Counted from the stretch's first letter, positions 24,630 to 37,343 are shown. The stretch: DNA of 64,000 nt from Cranoglanis bouderius (GCA_023630585.1 CM042565.1:4761513-4825512), one strand, 5' to 3'. A program made the numbers and translations. The notes: generated by a model not told the origin, from the sequence alone.

Positions 24630-24960
24630 TGTATCAAAGTATATAAGTTTACCTGGTAAATTCAGATTGTATGTGATTTATTTAAAAAAATAAATAATAA
24701 AAAAATAAATAACTCCATCTATCTATGGGGGAAAATGTAATGAAAATGTCTGCAGCTTAAACTGAACCTTCTTAGATTTTGTAAGGTATTAAATGCCTGA
24801 GATTAATTGTTATGCACATGCAAACAGTAGGGACCAGAAAAGGACTACTGTGCCTGTGGTTTCCATCAGGGTTCTCTGGTTTCCTCCCACATCTGAAAAG
24901 CATGCTACTGGGTGGATTGGCTATTCTAAAGTGTCCTAGGTGTGAATAAGTGTGTGGATT

Positions 24961-25150
24961 TACACTCACCAACCACTTTATTAGGAACACTTGAACACCT
25001 GTTAATTCTTGCGCTCATCCAACCAGCAGCTCAATGCATAAAACCATGCGGATACGGGTCAAGAGGTTCAGTTAATGTTCACGTCAAACATTAGAATGGG
25101 GAACATGTGAACTCGGCATGGTTGTTGGTGCCAGATGGGTTTTTAGTAAT
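24961..25150 (+). mobile_element. 5' end fragment of a Tc1-like family
   Basis: It starts TACACTCACCAACCACTTTA. Its first 190 bases are the approximate reverse complement of the end at 53700-53858 (AAAGTGGACGGTGAGTGTA). Confidence 0.65.
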
Positions 25151-27033
25151 TTAGAAACTGCTAATGTCTCTAGAGTTTACACTAAATGGCCTAGGTTGTC
25201 ATAATGTCTAACTAGATATAATATAATGTTGCAAGGATTTGATTTAAGGTAGTTTATTATACCAGTCACTGTAAAATAGTCCGTCATTCATTGTCATGCA
25301 GTTCATCCACTTTACCTGTCAGTCTGTTTATCTCTGACTCTTGACTCCTGGTCCAACTCTGAGTGCCCTAGAGGTAGAGAGGTCAAAATTAGTGATATCT
25401 GTGTTCCAGTTTGTATATGTGTTTGGATAGGTGAAAAAAAGGTAAAAGCAAATCTAGGGATTTCCCCTAGGAGTTTCTATCATTTAAATGAAGTCCTGGA
25501 ACCATACTCTGATTCATTCTGTTTAGTGGTATTGATTTCTGTTGAATCCAAAGACTGTTAATGTTGGTTATCGGAAAGTGTATCGTGATGTTATTTTCTT
25601 GTCACTTCCTTAGGTATGTCAAGAATCAGTCTAAACCTTTCTAGCACTAGAAAACAGATTTTAAAGATATAAATAAGATATACCCCACTCACTCAGTTTG
25701 TGACCTTGATTTAGTTATAACCAGACTATTAAGTATTTTACCAATTTATGACCATGTGCTTGGATGCTTCAAGTGCTTAAGGACCTTTCTTACCTCACAG
25801 AAATAAATGAAAATTTTTTTATATATATATATATATATATATGTGTTATAATTCGCCTTCATAATGTGACACTGAATGGGAATAAACACATACTATTTGG
25901 TATAGAGCGGCAATATTCAGATGGTTTTATTAATGTTATTTTAGATGTTGCGTGGGTACTTTAGGAAGAATATACGTAAAATATTTAATTCACTGATTCA
26001 TGACGTGGAAAGGAACAGATCTTGTCTACAAAGGAAAACTTCCCCCATTCGTATTCAAGCATCACACTGAGATAAGAGTGATTTGTCAGGCAATAACGGC
26101 TTTACTGTTAATGTTGATACCAGCAAACATCAAGTGTGGGGGGGTTTGCACGCCTCATTTTATATGGACAAATGAGAATCTCTTGGTTTTATATCTAAAG
26201 CTTTCCCCAAAAAGGGAGGCGATATCAAAGACCAGCCTTGTTGTCACACTGAAGTACATTAGCAAGTTTTATAAGTGGTATATGCAGGTAAAATGAAATT
26301 TTACAATATATTTGCTAATTCCTAATATGTACAATACACGTCAGTATACTTACATGTAATGTTCTTCGTTTCTGGATGAATTCAAAAATTTCACCATTGC
26401 GTCTGGTTTATCAAAACTGCAGAGCACTTTGTTAAACAGCAATGAATCACAAGTGAATGAGGATTTACAGTCACGTTCATTTTCATCATATTAAAGTAAT
26501 ATTTCACAACGTCTTGCATTTCAAATCGTCCTCCACATGCACCGCGTGGAAAAGCTGGCTCAGCACCACATGAAAGGCAAAAGACAACGGGCCATAAATG
26601 GCCTCATATAACATTTAAGAAAACTAAGAAACTGCATAACATCCAAAAAGTAATAAAAAAAACCCCAAATAAATCAATAATATTAATAATAATTAGGCTA
26701 GTTCAAAGGAATATAGGAGTCTACATGTTGATCCCTCATGTGTTTATAACTAAAAAACATTTCAGGTTATATAAACCATACTTATATCTAGAATGTTGCA
26801 TAAGATTCATTTTAATAGCCAAGATTGTTAGTATTTTAGCCCTATTGAAGTTTGCATGCTAAAATGTGGGCTGGTCAAAGAGTTGTTTAGGTGTTGTTTT
26901 GTATTTTTACATATATACATTAACTGAAACATGAACTGAAACAATATGTTGATTGTTACAAGAAAATAACTAGAAAGAAAATATTGAAGATAATAATGAA
27001 GAACTTTAAATGAAGAATTGGACGTTATATATA
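25151..27033. other. Low-complexity and unassigned sequence
   Basis: There is an (AT)n tract at 25818-25841 and the possible exon remnant at 26354-26490. The 98-codon open frame at 26000-26296 on + ends at a GTAAAA donor-like site but has no recognisable motif. Otherwise I see nothing. Confidence 0.5.
26354..26490 (-). pseudogene. Possible exon remnant with a cytokine-receptor-like cysteine pattern
   Basis: One reverse frame is open across this stretch and ends at a very good donor (GTAAGTAT, 26346-26353). It encodes a segment with C-x9-C-S-F, namely TCDSLLFNKVLCSFDKP. That spacing resembles the first cysteine pair of type I cytokine-receptor D1 domains (C-x9-C-[ST]-W). There is no acceptor at its 5' side, and a TAA precedes it in frame. 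A second open piece in another frame (26500-26610) carries a hydrophobic stretch and ends EDDLKCKTL, so this could be a broken gene. A chance open frame cannot be excluded. Confidence 0.2.
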
Positions 27034-27703
27034 TATAGGTGCATCTATAAAAAAATTAGGATATTGTGGAAAAGTTCATTTTTTTCTCCGTAATTTAATT
27101 CAAAAAGTGGAACTTTCATATATTCTAGATTCATTACACAGAAAGTGAAATATTTCAAGTCTTGTTTTGTTTTAATCTTGAAGATTACAGCTTAAAGCTC
27201 ATGGAAATGAGACACTGAAAAAATCCAGTATCTCAGAAATATTAGAATAAAGAATTTATAATACAGCATGTGGACCTGAGAAGACTCTAATCAGCTAATT
27301 AACTCCAAACACCTTTTTACTCAAAACACCGTCGCTCAGTGATCCAAAGTCCTCTTTTCAGATGAAAGTAAATTTTGCATTTCATTTGGAAATCAAGGTC
27401 CCAGAGTCTGGAGGAAGAGTGGAGAGGCACAGAATACAAGTCACTTGAAGTCCAGTGTGAAGTTTCCACAGTCAGTGATGATTTGGGGTGCCATGTCATC
27501 TGCTGGTGTTGGTCCACTGTGTTTTCTCAAGTCGAGAGTCGATGCAGCGTCGACCAGGAGATTTTAGAGCACTTCATGCTTCCATCTGCTGACAAGCTTT
27601 ATGGAGATGCTGATTTCCTTTTCCAGCAGGACTTGGTACCTGCACACAGTGACAAAACTTTAAACTTTTCCACAATATTCTAATTTTTTGAGATCCACCT
27701 GTA
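27034..27703 (+). mobile_element. Internally deleted Tc1-like element
   Basis: It runs from TATAGGTGCATCTATAAAAAA to TTTTTTGAGATCCACCTGTA. Transposase text with SKVLFSDESKFCISFGNQ and ILEHFMLPSADKLYGDADF is legible in shifting frames. The C-terminal part is missing. The same family occurs at 51567-53078 and 55947-57091. Confidence 0.8.
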
Positions 27704-27705
27704 TG

Positions 27706-28261
27706 TACAGTACTGTGCAAAAGTTTTAGGCACCCTATTTTTTTTTTTTAAGTCCAAACTTTGTTATAGATTTTTTATTTTATGACTTCTACATTATCAA
27801 GTCAGTACAAAAACATTTTAGATTCCCAAACATTAGTTTTCTAGCACAAAATTCAATGTTACAGTAAAATGTTTGTATGTCATTAAAGAGAGCAGCATAT
27901 TACGTAAGAGACACTTTTCAGACAGTAAACACAATGAAGGCTGCTGGGTTTTGCTGCAAAAATAAGAAGCGAGTGTGAAAGTCAAAGTCTCCAGAAGAAC
28001 TGTGGCTGGTTCTGCAAGATGCTCAATAAAACTTACCAGCTCATTTCCTTATAAAACTGCACACATTGTACCGGAGACTACTATTTTTATTTTTATTTTT
28101 TTGTCACACCAAATATTGACTTTGTTTCATTTACTACAGTTTACTGCTCTTTATGGTATTGTTTTTTTAAAGATGTAGAAACATTTCATTTCATTATTTT
28201 GAAGGCATCTTTGCTGTACAGCATTTCTTTGCATGTGCCTAAAACTTTTGCACAGTACTGT
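27706..28261 (+). mobile_element. Non-autonomous Tc1-type element, second copy
   Basis: Terminal inverted repeat ACAGTACTGTGCAAAAGTTTTAGGCA at the left and its reverse complement at the right, the latter running into a (GT)n tract. It directly follows the previous element, three bases away. A short extra piece of the family lies at 28490-28532. Confidence 0.75.
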
Positions 28262-28281
28262 GTGTGTGTGTGTGTGTGTGT
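28258..28281 (+). repeat. (GT)n microsatellite
   Basis: About 11 GT units grown at the end of the preceding element. Confidence 0.85.
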
Positions 28282-28380
28282 ATGAAATATTTCAGTTTGT
28301 TCATTGCAAACAGCTGAAAGTCTGCAAATTTTTGACAATAAACCTGATTTGCAATGGGGGTTGAATCATTTTGAAAGCAA

Positions 28381-28384
<4 letters not shown>

Positions 28385-28473
<89 letters not shown>
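28385..28473. repeat. (AT)n microsatellite
   Basis: About 44 uninterrupted AT units. Open frames here read only as repeating Tyr-Ile. Confidence 0.95.
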
Positions 28474-28475
<2 letters not shown>

Positions 28476-28539
28476 GGGGTGGGCAGCAAGTGTCATTAAA
28501 GAAAGCAGCATATTATGTAAGAGACACCTTCTCAGTTCT

Positions 28540-29335
28540 CAAAGTTGATGTGTTGGAAGCAGGATGGGCAAGCATAAGGATCTGAGCAACTTTGACAAGG
28601 GCCAAATTGTGATGGCTAGATGACTTGGTCAAAGCACCTCCAAAACAGCAGGTCTTGTGGGATGTTCCCTGATATGCAGTGGTTAGTACCTACCAAAAGT
28701 GGTTCAAGGAAGGACAACCAATGAACCTGTGACAGCGTCATGGGTGCCCAAGGATCCTTGATGCACATCTGGTCCGATCCCACAGAAGAGCTACTGTGGC
28801 ACAAATTGCTGTAAAAGTGATAGAAAGGAGTCAGAACACATGCATTACAGTTTTCTGCGTATGGGGCTGCCTGTCCACCGCCGAAAGCGCGTACAATGGG
28901 CACATGAGCATTAGAACTGCACCATGGAGCAATGGAAGAAGGTGGTCTGGTCTGATGAATCATGTTTTCTTTTACATCATGTGGACGGCCGGGTGCGTGC
29001 ACGTTGCTTACCTCAGGAAGAGACGGCACCAGGATGCACTATGGGAAGAAGGCAAGCAAACAGAAGCAGTGTGATGCTCTGGGCAATGTTCTGCTGGGAA
29101 ACCTTGGGTCCTGGCATTCATGTGGATGTTACTTTATACTTTACATCATGTGGATGTACCACCTACCTAAACATTGTTGCAGACCAAGTACACCTCTTCA
29201 TGGCAGCGGTATTCCCTAATGGCAGTGAGATCTTTCAGCAGGATAATGCTCCCTGCCACACTGCAAAAATGTTTAGGAATGGTTTGAGGAACATGACAAA
29301 GAGTTAAAGGTGCTGACTTGACCTCCTTGCAAATT
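28540..29335 (+). mobile_element. Decayed Tc1-like element, internal part
   Basis: Frames include WSDESCFL with VDGRVRARCLPQEE, MGRRQANRSSVMLWAMFCWE and IFQQDNAPCHTAKMFRNGL. These are the first and second Asp regions of the 16635-17268 family; the Glu region is lost. Confidence 0.8.
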
Positions 29336-31009
29336 ACAGGATCTGTTATATCTGCTATTACATGTTTAGCTGTTGTCTCTGTATCACAAACAAACATTGA
29401 AGACTTTATTGAAGTGAAATGTTTGCAATTTACCCCATTCTATGGGTTAGTTGCAACAGAGCCCAGGGGGTTAAATGTAACTTTATGAAATAAGTGAAGA
29501 TATTTTATCCAACACTTCAAAATATTCAACATTTGAAGTAACTGAAGTTACTTTTCCCCCTTTATAAGTTTGCTACAGGATGCTGCTTCCTCACATGTGA
29601 AATAAGGACTAAACTGAGGTAGCTTGTTATTGATCTGAGAAATCGAAAGTGTTACAACTATCCAGCCAGTGTTTCAACCATCCCCAGTCTTCCCGACTTC
29701 TTTTGCCCACAGAAACAAACAAATGAAGTCCATGAGTTGCGAGCCACAAAGTTCTGTATGGCAGTGGTCACCAACCCTGTTCCTGGAGATCTACCTTCCT
29801 GCAGGTTTCATCTCCATCCAAAATCTAACACACCTGATTTAATTGATCAAGAACTTCTTAAAGCAATGATTAGATGGTCAGGAAACCAAGCATATATTTA
29901 TCGAAGCGTTGACCCATGCGTAGAGCCATCTGCAAAATTGAATAAACAGTGGGAATTAGCAGCACCCTGTGGATATGTAGACTATTACAAATCTCTCACA
30001 CATTACACTTCATATCAAATTATGCAGCTTTATGACAACTGTATATAATCTACTTGGACATGAGAAGCATGAATGCATAACAGCATATTTATAAGTTTAT
30101 TTATAATTTATTTTATTTATATTTTATATCTATAGAGTAGATAAGGCTAGAGAATGATGCATTGTCTATAACACAGTGGCCTTTTTGGTATTGTTAATAG
30201 ACCATGCCAATGGAACAATAAGGTGAGAATGTGTTTTCAGACACCACAAAGATTTTTGTACCAAGATGACTGGCTAATGAGCCAAATGAAGTTTCCAAGA
30301 GCTATTCTCTTTGAGTTATGTGGTGAGTTGTCCCAAAGTTTAGAGAGACCAACATGCAATCCCTATCCACTTACAGCTCTTAACAACCTTTAGATAGGTT
30401 GAGGATATCCCAGCCATCATTAAGCTCCATCATGTCAGCTGTATTAGTTGGCATAATTATATTTACAAGTCAGTACATCAGAGTTCCTTACAAGGTCAAC
30501 ATCAAAGCGCAATATGCATCAATGTCCAGTTTCCCAAATGTAATGAATAGAAGAGATGCTACAATTACGCATTCTCTCAGACTGCACTACTGGCCTACTT
30601 AAAGGGTGATGGCATTGGCTGTATGCGACGGGTGGAAGACATACGGTATGTATGATAGGTAATTTGCATTGGCCATTTATGGATATTTGTGGGTGGTAAC
30701 CGGGCGGGAGAAGAGGCTTTTTCACCTGTGAATATGTTCAAGAAGACTAGGATTTATAAAATGGAAATGGAGTGCAGTTGTGTGTACACAAAGTTTTTTT
30801 ATAAATCAGGTTTTTTTGCATGCAGACTTTCACTCTGGAATCCACACAAAGTTTTTAAAATTAGGCCACAGGTAGAAGGCTGTGACATGTTAGATCAAGG
30901 TTATATGCAATCAATGGTTGGCATTCCAGGGAACAATGGGGGCTTGAAGAGGAGGACACATTGGAACGGGGTGAGCTGAGTGGCGAGTCTGAGCAAATTC
31001 TGCCCAAGG
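29336..31009. other. No gene seen; one dispersed repeat
   Basis: Bases 29755-29880 (GTGGTCACCAACCCTGTTCC onward) are a dispersed fish repeat related, in part and inverted, to 40640-40800. The rest is unassigned AT-rich sequence. Confidence 0.45.
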
Positions 31010-32712
31010 GAGGAATCAAGCCCAGTCTTCCTGGTTGTCAGCACAGTATGTTCTCTAGAATCTGCCAATTTCATCAGGTGATAACCTGATGTGAGGCAGA
31101 CCAACAGACCCTGTTTTTCCATAAAGCTGCTTCAGACTTGTGATGTAAATTGAGCCCCACTGTCACTCACAATGTCCTGTAAGTACCTGAATACATGGTT
31201 AAAAGTTATTTTGGTGGTTTCAAAGGCTGAGGGCAGTTTGGGTAGTTGGATCAGGAAAAGGAACTTGGAGATTCTTGTCTATGATGACCATGATGACAGT
31301 GTTATCTTGGGAAACTGGGAGGTCTGTGATGAACTCAACTGCCAGGTGTGACTATGGTGTGGTTTGGGCAGTGGGAACAGCTTACCAACTGGGAGGGTTC
31401 TTGGTATCTTGGCCTAGGCACAAGAGGAACGTGTTCCTACAGTTCCTACAGTTCTTCGGGAGGAGCTGTTTGGAGCTGTGAGGGGGGAGACTGCTTTGAT
31501 GTTCTTGAAACCTAGTCAGTAGGATTGGCTAAACTGGAACCTGGAGAAGAAGAGGGCCCAACCTTCTTGATGTGAATTTAGTCTTTTGGCCATTTTGAGA
31601 TACTCCAGGTTCTTATGGTCTATAAAAATGACAAAGGGGTGTTTAGCCCCATCCAGCCAGTGGCACCATTCCTTTAGGACCAATCTGATAGCAAGCAGTT
31701 TCCAGTTACCTTTGTCATAATTTGTCTCAGTGGGGGAAATTTCCTGGAGAAGAATGTCACAGGTTGGAGCTTGTCTGTCTCCAAACTTCTGTGACAACGC
31801 AGCACGAACCCATGTTTCAGAGGCATCGACCTCCACCATGAAGGGTTTCAAAGGGTCTGGCTGTTTCAGGATGGGAGCTGTGGTGAAGGCCTCTTTGAGC
31901 TGAGTGAAAGATTGTTCAGTTGCCATGGTCCACCTTAGTTTCCTCGGCCACTTCCACAGCAGTGAGGTGAGGGGGCTCATATAGAGCTGAAACCCCTGAT
32001 GAACCTCCTGGAGAAGTTGGCGAAGCCCAGAAACCTCTGTAGGTCTTTGACTGTGGTTGGCATTGGCCATTCTTTGACAGTGGTGACTTTGTTCTGATCC
32101 ATGAGATTTTTAAGGAGAGGTGATTTCCCGTTCTGCCCAAGAGATCTGAGTATTGTGGTTTTGCATTCAGGTGCAGGTCAAGGACAGTGGGGTACTTGGT
32201 TGTCACGGTGATTAGAAATGCGATGTGCTGTTGGTGCAGAGCAACCTTGGAGAATTTTTTTTGTGCAATGTGTTATAGACCCTTCTCCAGTGTGTCCACT
32301 GTCGAGGGCTTGGACTTGTAGGGGGAATCTAGGAATCTAGAAGGACTCAATCAGATGGCAACTCAATCAGATGATTTTTTGTGGAACCCTCGACAAGTGG
32401 CATGAGAAGCACTGTGCCACTTGGTGTTGAGGATTGCCACAGTAAAATCAATACCAATGTGAATTCAGCAGCATTATGTTTGCTCTGTTTGAGAGACAGA
32501 AGCTGTTCTCCCAGCTCCTTGGGAGATCCTTACCCTCAGGTGAACACATCTTGGTAGAGTATAATGAAGCCAAAAGAGTTCAATGTGACCAGAATGCTGT
32601 AGCCCAGGTTAGTGCTTTATCTGTGAGCAGGTTGATAATCAGGGCAATTTTGTGTTGCTTGGAAACTCCATCTTGCCCAGAGAAATATAGGGAGCATTGA
32701 AGCAAGAAACCC
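31010..32712 (-). mobile_element. Degenerate Ty3/gypsy retrotransposon body (gag, RT/RNase H, integrase remnants)
   Basis: Reading the minus strand, 32712-32450 has a gag capsid-like piece (KIALIINLLTDKALTWATAF). Bases 32206-31516 have the RT thumb and RNase H (PFMVEVDASETWVRAALSQ, then FVIFIDHKNLEYLKMAKRLN). Bases 31330-31020 have integrase pieces (DIVSDSGAQFTSQ, LTSGYH). The order gag-RT-RH-IN is that of Ty3/gypsy. Most of protease and the RT fingers/palm are deleted, frames are broken and no LTRs were recognised. Confidence 0.8.
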
Positions 32713-32907
32713 TTACATAGTCTGAGAAAAAATATATATAATGAAAAATAATCCAGTTACAAGAGAAATATAACTTACATTGCCCCTGTTTTTTTAAATA
32801 CCTTCAACTGAAAGAAATCATGAAAAAAAAAAAAAAATCAATTTACGCAATTTTCAGTGTTGTTCCCCTGAAACTTAGTCAAGACAAATCAAGAAAAATA
32901 TCACAAA

Positions 32908-34505
32908 TACAGTCATGTGAAAAAACACCCCATGGAAATTGTTGGCTTTCTTTTTTTTTTTTTTTTTTTTTTCTTACATTTGGACAAACAAACATTTGAT
33001 CCTCTTTGAAACAGTGCCTAATGAAGTTGATACACTCTATCAAATGACACATAAAATTGACATTTTGTAGTAATTTTCACAGTTTAAATTAACAAAAACA
33101 AAACAAAACAGATCAGTCATATAGAAAAAGTAAGTACACCCCTACATTTATCACACCTTCAAATCAATAAAATTAGAATCAGTTGTTCAAGATTGGGTGC
33201 CAGTGATTAGAACCTGCTTAGGGAGTGCAGGTGGAACCTGTCTTATATATACCCCTCTCATATAGACTCCTTGTCTGGTGTTCCTTTTGCTATTGAGGTG
33301 TGTGGTGTCATCATGCCAAGATCTAAAGAGTTCTATAAGGCTTTCAGAAAAAAAGATTATGGATGCCTATGAGTCTGGTAAGAGATTTAAAAAGATCTCC
33401 AAATTATTTGAAATACATCATTCCACTATAAGTAAAATTATCTACAAGTGGCGCAAATTTCCAGGGCTGGCCATCCCAGCAAATTCAGCTCAAGAGCAGA
33501 CCATCTAATGCAAAAAGAACCCCAAAATTTCATCACAGGATCTGCTAGTAAGTCTTGCATCTGTTGGTGTCAAAGTGCATGTTTCTACAATCAGAAAGAG
33601 ATTGCACAAATTTGACATGCATATGGGAGGCATGCCAGGAAAAAGCCTTTGGTGTCTAAAAAGAACATTAGAGCAAGACTACAATTTGCCAATGAGCATA
33701 TAGGCAAAGACCAGGCCTTTTGGAATAATTTGCTCTGGACAGTCGAATCAAAGACAGAGTTGTTTGGCCACAGTAACAGCAGACATATTTTGCACTGACC
33801 AAAGTGAAGCACGGTGGTGGAAATGTTATGGTTTGGGGTTGCTTTGCTGCCTCAGGGAGTGGAGAGCTTGCCTTCATTGATTCAACAATGCATTCTGCAT
33901 CATGTCAAGGAGTGCTTGAAGATAATGCGAGGCCATCTGTCCAAAAGTTGAAGTTGAACTGAAAGTTGACCTTTCAAGAGGATAATGATGCTAAGCACAC
34001 TAGCAAATCCACCAAGGAATGGCTCAAAAAGAAGAAATGGAGGTTTATTGAATGGCCTAGTCAAAGCCTGGATTTGAGTCCCATTGAAATGTTGTGGGGG
34101 GATTTGAAACTGGCAGTACATGCAAGAAAACCATCAAACATCTTGCAACTGAAAGAATATTGCATGGAGGAGTGGTCAAAAATTCCAGCAAGCCGATGTC
34201 AGAGACATCGGACAATTATGCAAAAGTCTACAAGAAGTTATTTCTGCTAAAGGGAGCAATACCAGTTTCTGAAGCCAAGGGTGTACTTACTTCTTCCACA
34301 GAAGAACATCACATCTATTGATATTTCTGATGAATAAATTATTTTAAAAAAGCTAATTTTCCTTGTGGTTTTGTTCAAGTATATCAACTTCATTAATAGA
34401 CACTGTTTCAAATGTTTGAAATATGTAATAAATAAATAAATAAATAAATAAATAAAAAAGGCCAACAGTTTCCATGGGGTGTACTTATTTTTTCACATGA
34501 CTGTA
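32908..34505 (+). mobile_element. Tc1-like transposon, full length, inactive
   Basis: It runs from TACAGTCATGTGAAAAAAC to TTTTTCACATGACTGTA, bounded by TA, with T-rich and TAAA-rich arms. Its relative follows 280 bases later at 34787-35180. Confidence 0.9.
33313..34250 (+). pseudogene. Broken Tc1 transposase lacking the first catalytic Asp
   Basis: Pieces in order: YESGKRFKKISKLFEIHHST (helix-turn-helix), LLWTVESKTELFG, VKHGGGNVMVWG, FQEDNDAKHTSKSTKEWL and SQSLDLSPIEMLWGDLK. The expected W(S/T)DE at the first Asp reads WTVE, so that residue is Val. Stops and shifts separate the pieces. Confidence 0.85.
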
Positions 34506-34786
34506 TGATATATAAACCCCTATAAATCATGATCACACAACATCCTTCCCAATAGACGAATGGTTATCTGATCTCCACTTGGAGCATACAGTAATAAATT
34601 GGCAAACCATATCCAACAATATATTGTCTATGTCCTGCAATACTAGGTCTTAGTTAATACAAAATGAGGCACAGACCACATCTCACCACATATAAATTAT
34701 ACAGCATGGGTTTTAGCAATAGCAACAAATGTAAACACTGCCCAGCTTCCCTAGATGATTACTAGTAGTAATTTCCCCAATTTAAA

Positions 34787-35180
34787 TGAGCAAACAGATC
34801 AATCTCATGGAAAAAGTAAGTACACCCCTACATTTATCACACCTTCAAATCCATAAAAATTAGAATCAGGTGTTGAAGATTGGGTGCCAGTGATTAGAAC
34901 CTGCTTAGGTAGTGCAGGTGGAACCTGTCTTATTTATACCCCTCTCATATCTAGTGTCTGGTGTTCCCTTTGCTATTGAGGTGTGTGGTGTCATCATGCC
35001 AAGAGCTAAAGAGTTCTGTAAGGCCTTCAGAAAAAGATTGTGGATGCCTATGAGTCTGGCAAGGGATTTAAAAAGATCTCCAAATTATTTGAAATACATC
35101 ATTGCACTGTAAGGAAAATCATTTACAAATGGTGCAGATTTCACCTAACCCTAACCCTAAGCCTATCCCACATGACTGTA
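34787..35180 (+). mobile_element. Short internally deleted relative of the preceding Tc1
   Basis: Bases 34800-35135 repeat 33110-33450 closely, including the start of the transposase. The copy then jumps to CCTAACCCTAACCCTAAGCC and ends CACATGACTGTA. The left terminal repeat is missing. Confidence 0.8.
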
Positions 35181-36576
35181 TATATTATGATAAAATGGTA
35201 AATAATTGAAGAATGTGACCTTGGAGTGAGATTGGATGATGTGCTGTATGTAGAGATAGACCTACAGCTGTATACAGCCAGTTTCCTGTTACAGACAAGT
35301 ATATGTATGTACACATTCTTGGTTCTCTAAAATCCATTTTCAAAAACCGTGGTGTAAGAGAGAACTTCTTGCAGGGCACAACAAATGAAAAGGCCATTTC
35401 CAGAGATATCAATGATGGCTCATATTTCCAAATCCACTGCATTTTCTCACAGCAAAGGCATGTTTTAGACACTTTTAAACTGTTGAAATTTTTGCTTCTA
35501 ATGTACAAAGAGACAAATATTTTAATGGAAATTCTCATCCAGCTACATAGAGGAACTTTCTGAGTCAACTTTCAGCTAGTTATCTTTCTGAGCATTGTAT
35601 TTAATACGACACTTCATCAACGTATCAACGTATCATCAGCGTTTCAACGTATCATCAACGTATCAACGTATCATCAACGTATGAGTATGTGACACTGGGG
35701 AATTCATAACATGAGCCAGCTATCATGGAAAATCTTAGAATGATTTTTAGGTCAGCTCTGAAAGCCACCAGTCACTACTGAGGCCCCTTTGTTCCTCATT
35801 TTCTCATAAAATCCTTTTTGTAAGTGTGTGATAATACAATGTGTAGTAGGAGATATATGAAATATGTTCATATGCCTAAACCGTAGGGTCAGAATGTCTG
35901 AAACCTCTAATAACCACCCTTGGAGAGGGAGAAAGAAAAAAAAGCAAACGAAAAGCTCTACTTGAGTGATCTGGCATTATTAGACATAGAAAATGCTGTA
36001 TATGGATAGACTTTAAAAGTATTAGTAATGAGAATATCAAAAGGTTAAAGTAATGAAAGCCATGATAGGATCTTTACCGCTTTAAGATGTATAAATGAGA
36101 TAAATGTAAGTCGCTCTGGATAAGGGCGTCTGCCAAATGCCGTAAATGTAAATGTAAATCTTTACCAATATCACTTCAACAATTTTAAAGGAGTGTCCGG
36201 ATTTTCATTGCCTTAAAATACTTCACAGTGAATTTTGAAGCATGGAAGTAAAATAGTCCTTTCCATTGTAGAAGACATTTAACACCAAAAGACCAATCCT
36301 GGCTCATCTGTAAAAATAATTGAATATATAAAGTACATTTATTTTTTCTGTAATAGGATTACATAATATATTTGACTGACAAAAAAACAAAACCAAAAAA
36401 CCATGTAATTCAGGATGCCTTCCTCAAGTGACCTCGGCATGAACTGCTTATCATGCAGTACATCAATGAACAGTGTCACAATGTTCTCAGAGGAAACCGC
36501 AGTGCTGATCAACCCAGGCCTATTTAGCTCTATCGCAAATATGAGTAGAAAGGTTATAACACACAGGAATTGCGTT
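35181..36576. other. No gene; short minisatellite and a SINE tail
   Basis: Bases 35605-35686 hold a small tandem array built from ATCAACGTATC-type units. Bases 36085-36160 (AAGTCGCTCTGGATAAGGGC) are the 3' tail of the tRNA-derived SINE seen whole at 44965-45165. The rest is unassigned. Confidence 0.6.
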
Positions 36577-36990
36577 TACACTGATCAGTCATAACATTAA
36601 AACCCCTGAGAGGCGAGGTGAATAACACTGATTATCTTGTTACAGTGGCACCTGTCAAGTGGTGGGGTATATTAGGCAGCAAAGGAACAGTCAATTCTTG
36701 AAGTTGATGTGTTAGAAGCAGGAAAATGGGCAAGCGTAAGGACCTGAGCAACTCTGACAAGGGCTAAATTGTGATGGCTAGTCGACTGGGTCAGAGCATC
36801 TCCAAAATGGCAGTTCCTGTGCGTTGTTCCCAGTATGCAGTGGTTGGTACCTACCAAAAGTGGTCCAAGGAAGGACAACCAGTGAACCGGCAACAGGGTC
36901 ATGGGTGCCCAAGGCTCATTGATGTGTGGGGGGAGTGAAGGCGAGCCCGTCTAGTCCAATCTGACTTTGATAGAAAGGTGTCAGAACACA
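36577..36990 (+). mobile_element. 5' fragment of a Tc1-like family
   Basis: It begins ACACTGATCAGTCATAACAT, the inverted counterpart of the right end at 17268, and continues through GTGATGGCTAGTCGACTGGG. It shares its sequence with 28600-28760. Confidence 0.75.
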
Positions 36991-37341
36991 CAGAAATTAT
37001 TATAAAACCAAAAATGTCTCAGAAAAAAAAAAAAAAATTATGGCAACATTTAAATAAAAAGATCTTAAGTTAATGAGGTGGAAACAAATCTTCTATTATG
37101 TCTTGAGCTGGATTAATATTTGTTAAACATGGGGGTCAGAGGCAGCTAGAGATAAAAGTTGAGTGGTGTATTTTGGCTCTTCAAAAAATTTAGACTTCTG
37201 AGCTTGACACAGACCACACAGATCATAGAATCAAAGCAAGATTATTTCACAAAGGAATATAAACACCCGCACTGACTGGGATGAACAAGGTACAAATAAA
37301 GTAAACTAATTTAAATTGTGAATTATTTGTCTGCCATTTAG

Positions 37342-37343
<2 letters not shown>

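Noticed and set aside
26000..26296. 98-codon plus-strand frame ending at a donor-like GTAAAA
   Set aside because: No motif, no upstream acceptor or partner exon, and AT-rich composition. Kept only as a note in the spacer entry.
28239..28585. Tyr-Ile repeat proteins on both strands
   Set aside because: Pure translation of an (AT)n microsatellite.
35140..35160. True telomere or chromosome end
   Set aside because: Only about two and a half CCCTAA units, inside a transposon copy with normal sequence on both sides.
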